Positions 21,118 through 27,869 of a DNA stretch of 27,869 bases are shown here, piece by piece. The DNA lies in the IMG/VR virus record IMGVR_UViG_3300009183_005245, positions 1-27,869 of that record; one strand, 5' to 3'. Position 1 is the stretch's first letter. Every line of letters starts with the position of its first letter. Both the position numbers and the translations under genes were made by a program. Under the pieces are notes generated by a model. That model was not told the DNA's origin. It saw nothing but the letters and a program-made list of their open reading frames with translations, and did not search any database. This stretch comes from a virus.

Positions 21118-22283
21118 GATTGTTTCCTTTGGTTAAATAATTTCTTTATCATCTGTTCTGTCAGTATTTCTGGGTATATACTTTGTTCAATAGAACGTCT
21201 TAGTTTTTTTGCTGAGTACTGGCCTTTGGTGGTGCATTGTTTTAGATCAATGCCTTGGCGTTGGGCAATATTCAGCAGTATATTCAATTCATTATACGCA
21301 GACTCAGGAGGCTTGTCAATGATATTGGTAACATCTGATTCATTGGATCTTTGGAGTATGGTGGCCAAGGTCTGTCCACCTCGTATACTGGCGTAGTCAC
21401 CGGGCCGCCGTAATTCTAACCAACTGGTGTTTGAATCATCATCTAGATCAAATACAATTTCATATCCTAGTTCTTGTGCATACGCACGTACCAATCTACC
21501 AGGAGTGTAACAACCCGAATAATGTTCCACCTTGCCCACCCGACCGGCAATATCGCAGTTGTTGTAAGTAAATGCTAGAACACCCCCAGGCCTTAGTAGA
21601 TTGAAACATTCTTTGAGATACTGTTGCAGTACTGACCAAGGGCGGTATTCAAAAAAATGAAAAGCATAAATTAACCCAAACTGATCAGCAGGCAAATTTA
21701 TAAAAGTGGGTTGACCACTGTATTCTTCAATTACATAACGTCTTAATCTGTGTTGATATTCGGGAGTGAACCAAGATTCAGTAAGTTCCAATAATTGATT
21801 ACTGGTGTCTACAAAGTACATAGGATCACAAGCCACAAGATCTTCTACATATCGTGCATGAGCAGGACGAATGACCATGCCAGGATGCTGCCAACTGGTA
21901 TACAATTTTAATCTCTGTTGTATTATCACAGCAGTCACGGGGTCTACATCAATACGTCGATCTCGAATATAATCAGGAGTTTCGTTGCGGTAGCCAGTGT
22001 CATAAAGTTCTAGACTATTTTGAAAATATTCAGGCTCGTGTTGTTCTATTAGATCTTGTACCGACTGTTTTAGTTGAGCAAACTGTTGATTAAATTGCTT
22101 AACTGATTGTGTCACTTGCTCACGTGCCTGGTGCAATTGATCCACAGCATCAGGCATTTGCACACTGCTGACCTCTGCCGTGGTTGTTAGGCTCAGCATC
22201 TCGTGTAGCAGTGCCTGGGCTTCATGCTCAACACTGAGACTATCCAAAAGATTTTTATAACTGACTATGCCGCTAAGTTTCAT
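21114..22283 (-). CDS. Methyltransferase-like protein with N-terminal coiled coil
   Basis: The 389-residue protein has a helical N-terminal ~90 residues (LLHEMLSLTTTAEV, then a Gln-rich heptad-like helix to residue ~85). A Rossmann-like core follows, in which FVDTSNQLLELTESWF could bind the cofactor and DQFGLIYAFHFFEYRPW plus CFNLLRPGGVLAFTYNNCD match methyltransferase motifs IV-V. No clear Gly-rich motif I is seen, so it may be diverged. The C-terminal ~100 residues are helical and basic. It overlaps polymerase (ATGA) and clamp (ATGA), so it is tied into the replication unit. Its target is unknown. Confidence 0.6.
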   Translation of the reverse strand: MKLSGIVSYKNLLDSLSVEHEAQALLHEMLSLTTTAEVSSVQMPDAVDQLHQAREQVTQSVKQFNQQFAQLKQSVQDLIEQHEPEYFQNSLELYDTGYRNETPDYIRDRRIDVDPVTAVIIQQRLKLYTSWQHPGMVIRPAHARYVEDLVACDPMYFVDTSNQLLELTESWFTPEYQHRLRRYVIEEYSGQPTFINLPADQFGLIYAFHFFEYRPWSVLQQYLKECFNLLRPGGVLAFTYNNCDIAGRVGKVEHYSGCYTPGRLVRAYAQELGYEIVFDLDDDSNTSWLELRRPGDYASIRGGQTLATILQRSNESDVTNIIDKPPESAYNELNILLNIAQRQGIDLKQCTTKGQYSAKKLRRSIEQSIYPEILTEQMIKKLFNQRKQS

Positions 22284-24940
22284 TCAAATTCAAATAAGTT
22301 AGTAAATGTATTTTCTGTGTTGGTTGCACTTGCAAGGTCCCAATCCAGTACACCCAACAAGTTGTCGACCTTTTGATCCACCACAGTTGCTTCCATAAGC
22401 CCATCATCAAACGGCAATTCAGTAAACCAAGTGGGCAGACGTTGCTCATCTGTGGGGTAACCAATTGATGTCCAGCCCAAGGCATTTGACTTGAGTTTAC
22501 ACACAATAGTTTTCATTCCATCCACAATTTGCATACTGTAGTTGTCTCCGTTCATCCTTCGCATCTGGTTCCAGTTCATTGCGGCTCGTACATGTCCTGG
22601 CATGTTGGCTTTGCCCAGTCTGGCTTCTTCTGCCGCATACTTGGTCAAGTTGTTCACACGCTTGGGACTGCCTTTCTCCCAACCCGGACGTTCCATGAAC
22701 TCATACTTGAACTCACGGATACGTTCCACAATCTCATCCTTGCCAGCACCAGCAAGTAGTTTATTTAGAATTTCTAACAAGAACTCTTGAATTACTTTGG
22801 GTGTGTCACTGCGTTTTAAGTCAAGTCCTGTGGCTTTTGTTTTGCCAATTTTGCCATCCACATCTAGTCGCTTGCCTTCTATGTCAATGGCATTCACAGC
22901 ATAGCGTTTCTTGGTGATAAACAATCCGCGATCTGCCACAGTCTCACGTCCACACTTGATCAGTTCACCCATGTCTCGGGGACAATGGAAAGCCTGTTCC
23001 ATGAAGCCAGGGAAACTTTCGTTGACCTTCTCAGCAAGGTTGTCATACAGTTGAATACACGCTTCTTTTGACCATGCCATCCGGCCCTCCTCAACTTCTT
23101 TTTTAAGGGCCGGCCACGCGGAGAAATAACACGAATCTGTGTCACCGTAGATGACCGCTTTGCCCAGGTGATCGTATTCGCCTGTGATGAGTTCGTTAAG
23201 GTGAGCGTCCATGTGGCGTGCGATACTGCGACCCGTAAGCGTGGTTGATTGTCCAATACGCTTGTCAAAGAACCTACAGCCCGGGTTAAGAATAGCGCCG
23301 TAGAGACTGTTGAGGTTAATCTTTTTAACCAGTTGTCGCTTGTCCCAGAATGAAATTTCTTTGGCATCTTTGGCCTCCTTCTTCCGAGCCTGTAGTTCTT
23401 GTCGTTCACGATACCAACGCTCTAACAAGCCAGGTATGATACCTTTCTTTTCGTAGGTAAAGATAGTTCCGTTGGCACTGAGTATCCAAGGTTGATTTGA
23501 ATCAAACATCATGTGCCATATTTCAGCACCCGAATGCACGGTCTCCTCACCACTCTGCCAGTCTATGGTGATTTCTGTGCCACGCTCTTGATTCAACACT
23601 GAGGTATATTCTAAACTGGCAAACACGCCTTCCCATGCTGCCGCAAAACTTTGTCCCTTGGCCATGTTGTCTCGAATCAACCGGTCGGTCATTACAGGAC
23701 GCAGTTGTCCTACAATGGTTTCCGGCCCCATGTTGAGCGCACGAATAGCCGAGGGATAGAGACTGTTGATGTCGACACTTCCAATCCATTCGTGGACGCC
23801 TTTTTTGGGATAAGCAACATAGGCACCTGCCGCCTGTGTGTCTTCGTCTGTGAGTCTTTGTTTTCGGTTGGGCACAACCATTCCACGTTCATGTGCTTCA
23901 TTGATAATTGCCTGTTCAGTTACAGCCACCGCACCCATTGTGGTTTGCAGTAGCACGGTATTGGCGTGAGCCAATTCATTAGCCAATTCCAAGAAGCGTA
24001 ACTTCTTGTCCATCTTGGCGATAAGCATAGTATCTTGACGATTATATTCAATAAACGTTCGGAAGTGTTGGTTGTATAAGGAGTCTAGTGTGCCTTCAAA
24101 TTGTGTCTTGCGCTCACCCAGTTCGTATTCTGATATGGCATCCAAACTATATGAATGGCGCTCTTCATATGTGTACTTGCGATACAGTTGCATATAGTCC
24201 ATATGCACACGACCAATCAAGTCATAAGTTTCATTCTCAGCACCAAAGCGTTCAAACATACGCTTCTTGGGCAGTTGATTCCACAAACAAAAACGTCGTG
24301 TGTCGTCTTTGCTTAATACTCGTGTGGCTCTGTTGATGGTGTAAGGAATGTCATAGCCTTCTGAGTTCCAACCTGTTAAAATGTCTGCATCTTCGATCAA
24401 GTCCAAGAATGTCTTGATCATTTCTGCTTCGTCTTCAAACAATATGGTGTTCTCAAAGTCAGCCACAAGATCTTGTGCTGTGAGCCAGGTCATGCTCCGG
24501 GGCGGCACAGCAAGTGTTACCAGTTGATCCAACCAGTCTAGGTAGACTGAAATCGCAGTAATGGGATTAAAAGGGTCTGATACAGGTGAGAAGCCGCGAT
24601 CTTTATCAAACGCCACCTCAATGTCAAAAAACGCTGTGTGAAGTTCAGGCGCATCTTGGTCCTTGTAGTTTTCTTCAAGGCATCTAAAGATTGGATTGAT
24701 GTCGCTTTCATACAGCGGCTTATGGCTGTGAACGCGGACTTCCTTGCGGAACTCCTTGTTGTTTCTTGTACTAAATCTTGCGACGGGTGTGCCATAGATA
24801 CTTTGGAATTTACCTCGGGGATCATCATAGTAGAAAATATAGTTGGCTGGATACTCTCTATATACTCGTTCGCCATTGCGGCGTTCTACCACGTGAATGC
24901 GATCGTGCTCACGATCAAATAGTGCGTCAATATAACTCAT
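22280..24940 (-). CDS. 43: Family B DNA polymerase, gp43-like, with 3'-5' exonuclease
   Basis: The 886-residue protein is close to the T4 gp43 length (898). Exonuclease motifs are FFDIEVAFD (Asp106, Glu108), GWNSEGYDIPY (191-200) and YNRQDTMLI (299-307). Polymerase motifs are A SVDINSLYPS (388-397), B KKINLNSLYGA (539-549) and C IYGDTDSCYF (597-606). The C-terminus NTFTNLFEFE resembles the T4/RB69 clamp-binding tail, in keeping with gp45 in the same train. A TGGAGACAG site precedes the ATG at 24940. The enzyme is intact, unlike the split polymerases of some phages, and copies the phage genome. It must also read templates carrying the presumed deazaguanine. Confidence 0.97.
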   Translation of the reverse strand: MSYIDALFDREHDRIHVVERRNGERVYREYPANYIFYYDDPRGKFQSIYGTPVARFSTRNNKEFRKEVRVHSHKPLYESDINPIFRCLEENYKDQDAPELHTAFFDIEVAFDKDRGFSPVSDPFNPITAISVYLDWLDQLVTLAVPPRSMTWLTAQDLVADFENTILFEDEAEMIKTFLDLIEDADILTGWNSEGYDIPYTINRATRVLSKDDTRRFCLWNQLPKKRMFERFGAENETYDLIGRVHMDYMQLYRKYTYEERHSYSLDAISEYELGERKTQFEGTLDSLYNQHFRTFIEYNRQDTMLIAKMDKKLRFLELANELAHANTVLLQTTMGAVAVTEQAIINEAHERGMVVPNRKQRLTDEDTQAAGAYVAYPKKGVHEWIGSVDINSLYPSAIRALNMGPETIVGQLRPVMTDRLIRDNMAKGQSFAAAWEGVFASLEYTSVLNQERGTEITIDWQSGEETVHSGAEIWHMMFDSNQPWILSANGTIFTYEKKGIIPGLLERWYRERQELQARKKEAKDAKEISFWDKRQLVKKINLNSLYGAILNPGCRFFDKRIGQSTTLTGRSIARHMDAHLNELITGEYDHLGKAVIYGDTDSCYFSAWPALKKEVEEGRMAWSKEACIQLYDNLAEKVNESFPGFMEQAFHCPRDMGELIKCGRETVADRGLFITKKRYAVNAIDIEGKRLDVDGKIGKTKATGLDLKRSDTPKVIQEFLLEILNKLLAGAGKDEIVERIREFKYEFMERPGWEKGSPKRVNNLTKYAAEEARLGKANMPGHVRAAMNWNQMRRMNGDNYSMQIVDGMKTIVCKLKSNALGWTSIGYPTDEQRLPTWFTELPFDDGLMEATVVDQKVDNLLGVLDWDLASATNTENTFTNLFEFE

Positions 24941-24999
24941 CTGTCTCCATTTGTGGCTGGTTGGCCATGATTCATGCTCGTTAAGCGAGCGACTCTTTG

Positions 25000-25986
25000 T
25001 TACTTAGCATGTGATTGTGTTGCATCACAATAAACTTTATCTAACAGTTTCAAAAAATCCGACTGCCAACTCTGTGACCATGTTTTTAAAATATCTCTAT
25101 TGTGTTGTGCTTTTTGTTTCCAGATATCTATTATAGCAGGTGTTGCTTGTAATTGCAACAATTTTTCAATTTCAGAGATCATAGCATCTTGTCGTTGAAC
25201 ATATGATTGTTCTGTATCAAAAGCATCATAACTGTGATCTACAAAGTCATCAAAAACATCAAAGCCCATGTTTCTCAATCGATCAACTGATCCAGTGGCA
25301 CCAAATAGTACCCAAGGTCTTGGTAACTGTAGCACACGCATGGTTTTTTCACTGAAACAAACTGAATCTGGGCGTTCGTAATAGGGTTCTACAACTATGC
25401 TAAATTTTGTTTCTAGCACTCTTTCAAATTGATTGTGTATATCTATAAAGTTTTTGTAAGGCACAATTTTTTCTATAGACGAATATAGATAGTCATAACT
25501 GTTTAATAAAGTTTTGTGGTAGTGATCAAATACCTCTTTAGATGTTTCAGCAGGATACCAAAGTCCTGGGCGCAAATTAATATTAAACGATACATGTCCA
25601 AGATCTAACCAACCACGATCGTACAAAATATAAAACCAATTTTGCCGAGCGACGTCGGCACGGTGCAAGAAACAATTATAATCTTGAACAATTTCACAAT
25701 CCTGATTCAAATTGTCTACATAGTAGGTACCATAGAAAGATTTAGGAATAGTATGCACTGTGCAATTTTCCGGAACGGTAAATCCTGACTGCTCAGAAAT
25801 TACATACACATGCCTGTACTGTTTGCACAGTTTTTGTATGTTCTGAATAGGGACTGCATCAACAAGATATCCTTGAATGATTAAATCCGGCTGTGTTAGT
25901 TTTAATCTACGGTCAAGATCTTTTATCTGTTTATTACAGTAGTTTTCAGCACTTCTCCATTGTGTATTCCAGGTGTGATCATCCAT
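25000..25986 (-). CDS. Putative glycosyltransferase-like protein (SEKT...DVFDD...DHSYD family)
   Basis: The 328-residue protein ends with the module CFSEKTMRVLQLPRPWVLFG, RLRNMGFDVFDDFVDHSYD, near-identical in order to that of the gene at 11882-12832. The N-terminal half has PDLIIQGYLVDAV and RHVYVISEQSGFTV, alternating strands and helices as in a GT-B fold. No clear catalytic residue can be named. It overlaps the membrane protein stop as TAATG and is followed by the polymerase gene after ~60 nt. It is AT-rich compared with the polymerase. Confidence 0.58.
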   Translation of the reverse strand: MDDHTWNTQWRSAENYCNKQIKDLDRRLKLTQPDLIIQGYLVDAVPIQNIQKLCKQYRHVYVISEQSGFTVPENCTVHTIPKSFYGTYYVDNLNQDCEIVQDYNCFLHRADVARQNWFYILYDRGWLDLGHVSFNINLRPGLWYPAETSKEVFDHYHKTLLNSYDYLYSSIEKIVPYKNFIDIHNQFERVLETKFSIVVEPYYERPDSVCFSEKTMRVLQLPRPWVLFGATGSVDRLRNMGFDVFDDFVDHSYDAFDTEQSYVQRQDAMISEIEKLLQLQATPAIIDIWKQKAQHNRDILKTWSQSWQSDFLKLLDKVYCDATQSHAK

Positions 25987-26297
25987 TAGCCGTTACCTTG
26001 GATAAGAAGTTTTATCAATCCAGTTGAATCAATGATACTCAAGATCAAGTAGTTGCCCAGGATACCAAAACTGCCGCGTGTGTAGGCACACCAGGCCATG
26101 ATCAAGCATCCTGTGATGAATGCCGCATACAGAGGAATGAATGGCAAGTTGGGAACAGTAATGGCATAGGTCACGCTACAACCAATCGAGATAGCCCAGC
26201 CTAACATTTCCAAGCAGAAGCGAAAGGGATATTCGCGGTAGTCGGCTCGAACATAGTCCGCAACTGAACTGCGCCATTCTCGAAAGGTTTGACTCAA
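25986..26297 (-). CDS. Small integral membrane protein
   Basis: The 103-residue product has a cytoplasmic-looking N-terminus (FREWRSSVADYVRADYREYPFR broken over ~24 residues) and about three membrane segments: CLEMLGWAISIGCSVTYAI, FIPLYAAFITGCLIMAWCAY and ILGNYLILSIIDSTGLIKLL. The frame opens with a TTG at 26297 overlapping the DsbA-like stop (TTGA); no ATG in frame gives the N-terminal part. Similar proteins are, from memory, found in marine T4-like phages; the function is unknown. Confidence 0.68.
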   Translation of the reverse strand: MSQTFREWRSSVADYVRADYREYPFRFCLEMLGWAISIGCSVTYAITVPNLPFIPLYAAFITGCLIMAWCAYTRGSFGILGNYLILSIIDSTGLIKLLIQGNG

Positions 26298-26563
26298 AGT
26301 GTCTTGCCCACAGTCTCTAATATCTGATTTAATTCGTCATGATCTCGATTGGTCTCGCCCAGTTTGGCCTTGTGAGCAATCTTGATTGCTTTCTTTAAGG
26401 TAGCAGGTTTGATTTCCAATTCTTCAGCAATGGCCTTGATGGTGTCATTGAGGCCTTCGTTTAGAGTGTCAACTTCGTGTAGCACTTGCATGCCTTCGTT
26501 GATCAGTTGTGTGAGTTTGGCTTTGGCTTCGCCGTTGAAAGTTCTATCGTATCCACTACTCAT
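26294..26563 (-). CDS. dsbA: DsbA-like small dsDNA-binding protein (phage)
   Basis: The 89-residue product is the same length as T4 DsbA, a double-stranded DNA-binding protein that acts near late promoters. It is helical and charged, with NEGLNDTIKAIAEELEIKP followed by KKAIKIAHKAKLG, a helix-turn-helix-like basic patch, and an acidic end NQILETVGKTL. The call relies on the length, the composition and my recollection of similarly annotated marine-phage proteins; it is not the disulfide oxidoreductase of that name. AAAGGAATTT precedes the ATG. It is the first gene of the long minus-strand train. Confidence 0.55.
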   Translation of the reverse strand: MSSGYDRTFNGEAKAKLTQLINEGMQVLHEVDTLNEGLNDTIKAIAEELEIKPATLKKAIKIAHKAKLGETNRDHDELNQILETVGKTL

Positions 26564-26583
26564 ATAAATTCCTTTAAAACTAA

Positions 26584-26613
26584 ATTGTACACATTATTGC
26601 AGATAAATGCAAA
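26584..26613 (-). promoter_or_regulatory. Probable promoter upstream of the DsbA-like gene
   Basis: On the minus strand TACAAT (26584-26589) ends 20 nt before the ATG at 26563, the same spacing as the queD and methyltransferase promoters. A weak TTTGCA (4/6) is about 18 bp upstream. It is the only promoter-like sequence in the intergenic stretch before the polymerase train. Confidence 0.5.
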
Positions 26614-26691
26614 TCATTTGGTAAATAAAAGTGCCGATCGCGATGCTACCAACATCCACCGGCTCTAATGCTTTAAAGGAGCAATCAGCAA

Positions 26692-27300
26692 ATGTATTTA
26701 CACTTCTATGTCTATGCCTATCTAAGAAAAGATGGCACACCTTACTATATCGGTAAAGGTAAAGATCGTCGTGCTTGGAAACACAATAAAACAGAACAAT
26801 TTATAACCCCTCTGGACAAATCACGTATTGTGATTCTTGAAAAAAATTTGTCTGAAGTTGGCGCATTGGCCTTAGAAAGAAGAATGATTCTTTGGTACGG
26901 ACGTAAAGATTTAGGAACAGGAATCTTACGAAACAAAACCGATGGTGGCAACGGCATATCGGGTTTGAAACAAAGTGATGCTCATATTGAAAAGAGAATA
27001 TCAAAGATTAGAGGAAAATCTGCATGGAACAAAGGTATTCCACACAAAGAAGAAACTTTACAAAAAATGCGTAAACCTCGATCTGCTGAGCAGATTGCTA
27101 GTATTTCAAAAGGAAAAATTGGAAAGCCACATCCTATTTCAAAATCAACTTGTCCGCACTGTGGAAAAACTGGAGGTAACAACAATATGAAACGTTACCA
27201 TTATAATAATTGCAAGAAAAATGCTCACTTTGTGGATCACGGTAGCGAATCGCTTTCCACGCCCAGCACCCGGGCACCCTCGCAACTAGTGCGGTCCTAA
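26692..27300 (+). CDS. GIY-YIG homing endonuclease with NUMOD3-type DNA-binding repeats
   Basis: The 202-residue protein starts [15 protein letters not shown] and has the GIY-YIG core [19 protein letters not shown] (YAY...YIG), an ERRMILWYG helix with the catalytic Glu, and KTDGGNG. A NUMOD3-like region follows ([28 protein letters not shown]) and then a Cys/His segment [18 protein letters not shown] that could bind zinc. AAAGGAG precedes the ATG. It is the only plus-strand gene, as expected for a free-standing invader like the T4 Seg enzymes, which nick intron-less alleles and spread by repair. The last ~25 codons (from about 27225) are much richer in G+C than the rest. Confidence 0.9.
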   Translation: MYLHFYVYAYLRKDGTPYYIGKGKDRRAWKHNKTEQFITPLDKSRIVILEKNLSEVGALALERRMILWYGRKDLGTGILRNKTDGGNGISGLKQSDAHIEKRISKIRGKSAWNKGIPHKEETLQKMRKPRSAEQIASISKGKIGKPHPISKSTCPHCGKTGGNNNMKRYHYNNCKKNAHFVDHGSESLSTPSTRAPSQLVRS

Positions 27301-27308
27301 GGGTGTTC

Positions 27309-27869
27309 TTATGATTGGATGATTTGTTTCAACAACGCCAGACGGCTTTCACGCACAGGTGCTTTTGGCGGCTGTTGCTTGGCTTTTTCTTGAGCCCGGG
27401 CTTTTTCGCCCACACGCCGGACCATGGCTTGATATTCTGGACCATAGTCGGCTTCTTTAGGTGGAACATAGTCGTCCTTGGCTTCCGTCATGCCTTGCTC
27501 TTTTAAACTTTGTAAATGCTGTGCTAATGATCTGTCACCAATACCACTGGCATTATTATGTGTCCACTCACGTTCAACTGCGGTATCTCCGCTCCTACTA
27601 GTCACTGGAGAACTAAGAGAAATACGACCATGTTTTGGATGCGTCATTGATGCTCCGTACTCACCTTGGTTGTATGCCCAGCCATATTGTTTTGCCAACT
27701 CGGCAGACTCGGTCCGAACACCTTCCGCCACACCTTGCTCTTGAGGTTGAGGTTTTTTGAACACACTATATATTTTTTGTGTATCAATACCTTTTATACC
27801 ATTGGCTTGTAATACATTTGCCACAAATGTCCCACAATTTTCTGCTCCTACTGAGTTAGTTGTAGGAAC
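27309..27869 (-). CDS. C-terminal part of a phage protein with a peptidase-like Cys motif (5' end off the window)
   Basis: The frame is open to the right edge, so this is a partial gene; an internal GTG at 27824 is unlikely to be the start. The first visible residues contain NCGTFVANVLQANGI, which resembles the nucleophile Cys helix of papain/NlpC-P60-type peptidases. Two motifs follow, EQGVAEG and EQGMTEA, separated by a segment YGWAYNQGEYGASMTHPKHG of unclear fold (weakly like a small dsRBD/HicA-type domain). A charged, Pro/Lys-rich C-terminus ends LLKQIIQS. The gene converges on the GIY-YIG gene. Confidence 0.55.
   Translation of the reverse strand, partial: VPTTNSVGAENCGTFVANVLQANGIKGIDTQKIYSVFKKPQPQEQGVAEGVRTESAELAKQYGWAYNQGEYGASMTHPKHGRISLSSPVTSRSGDTAVEREWTHNNASGIGDRSLAQHLQSLKEQGMTEAKDDYVPPKEADYGPEYQAMVRRVGEKARAQEKAKQQPPKAPVRESRLALLKQIIQS

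Noticed and set aside
22960-23409. 149-codon minus-strand frame within the polymerase gene
   Set aside because: It is a shadow of the polymerase exonuclease/palm coding region, which has all family B motifs in its own frame.
24941-24999. GCTCG-TTAAG-CGAGC hairpin and tiny 12- and 13-codon frames just before the polymerase gene
   Set aside because: The stem is only 5 bp with no T-tract on either strand, so it is not a convincing terminator. The small frames are too short to judge, though one overlaps the polymerase ATG as ATGA.
26564-26691. Possible tRNA or other structured RNA in the intergenic region before the endonuclease gene
   Set aside because: I could not fold a cloverleaf or find a tRNA-like T-loop; only promoter- and ribosome-binding-like sequences are seen.
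1-27869. CRISPR arrays, transposase genes, insertion sequences, integrase or attachment sites
   Set aside because: No regularly spaced repeats, transposase or integrase motifs were seen on either strand; the only repeats found are the promoter cassettes and the glycosyltransferase duplicate.

Overview
This window is a stretch of a tailed double-stranded DNA phage of the T4-like (myovirus) kind, resembling marine or freshwater cyanophage- and pelagiphage-type relatives rather than enterobacterial T4 itself. The evidence is a T4-gp43-type family B DNA polymerase, a gp45-like sliding clamp, a T4-RNase-H-like 5' nuclease, a DsbA-like small DNA-binding protein, a free-standing GIY-YIG homing endonuclease, and tightly packed genes that overlap by ATGA or TAATG. 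Thirty-five of the 36 genes called lie on the minus strand. No tRNA, rRNA, CRISPR or transposase was seen. The host cannot be told from the sequence.

Layout in the direction of transcription (right to left). At 27869-27309 is the C-terminal part of a probable cysteine-peptidase-like protein with two EQG(V/M)(A/T)E(G/A) motifs. At 26692-27300 (+) is the lone plus-strand gene, a GIY-YIG endonuclease. From 26563 to 10612 is one long gene train: DsbA-like, a membrane protein, a glycosyltransferase-like protein, DNA polymerase, a methyltransferase-like protein, sliding clamp, sulfotransferase, DpdA (TGT-like 7-deazaguanine DNA transglycosylase), an SGNH protein, four conserved small phage proteins (one perhaps a QueD-like T-fold), a methyltransferase, a glycosyltransferase, GalE-like epimerase, another glycosyltransferase-like protein, a short DegT-type aminotransferase and an SGNH protein. 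A consensus-like promoter then drives folE, a small membrane/coiled-coil protein, a 37-codon ORF and a HIT protein. An AT-rich methyltransferase follows, with near-identical promoter cassettes upstream of it and upstream of the next gene, queD. From queD the train is queD, glycosyltransferase, B12-type radical SAM protein, paralogous glycosyltransferase, methyltransferase, queE, a small protein, two SGNH proteins and the 5' nuclease that runs off the left edge.

How they fit: FolE, QueD and QueE make 7-carboxy-7-deazaguanine (CDG) from GTP, and DpdA can place a 7-deazaguanine base in DNA. No QueC is in the window, so CDG or a derivative of it, rather than preQ0, is the simplest prediction for the phage DNA. 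The most interesting feature is that two glycosyltransferases, a radical SAM enzyme and a methyltransferase sit between queD and queE in one overlapping transcription unit. This suggests, but does not prove, that the deazaguanine or another DNA or virion target is further decorated. A wider set of sugar and decoration genes (GalE, DegT-like, sulfotransferase, several glycosyltransferases, four SGNH proteins, several methyltransferases) is scattered among the replication genes. Several of these are visibly more AT-rich than the core genes, in keeping with separate acquisition.
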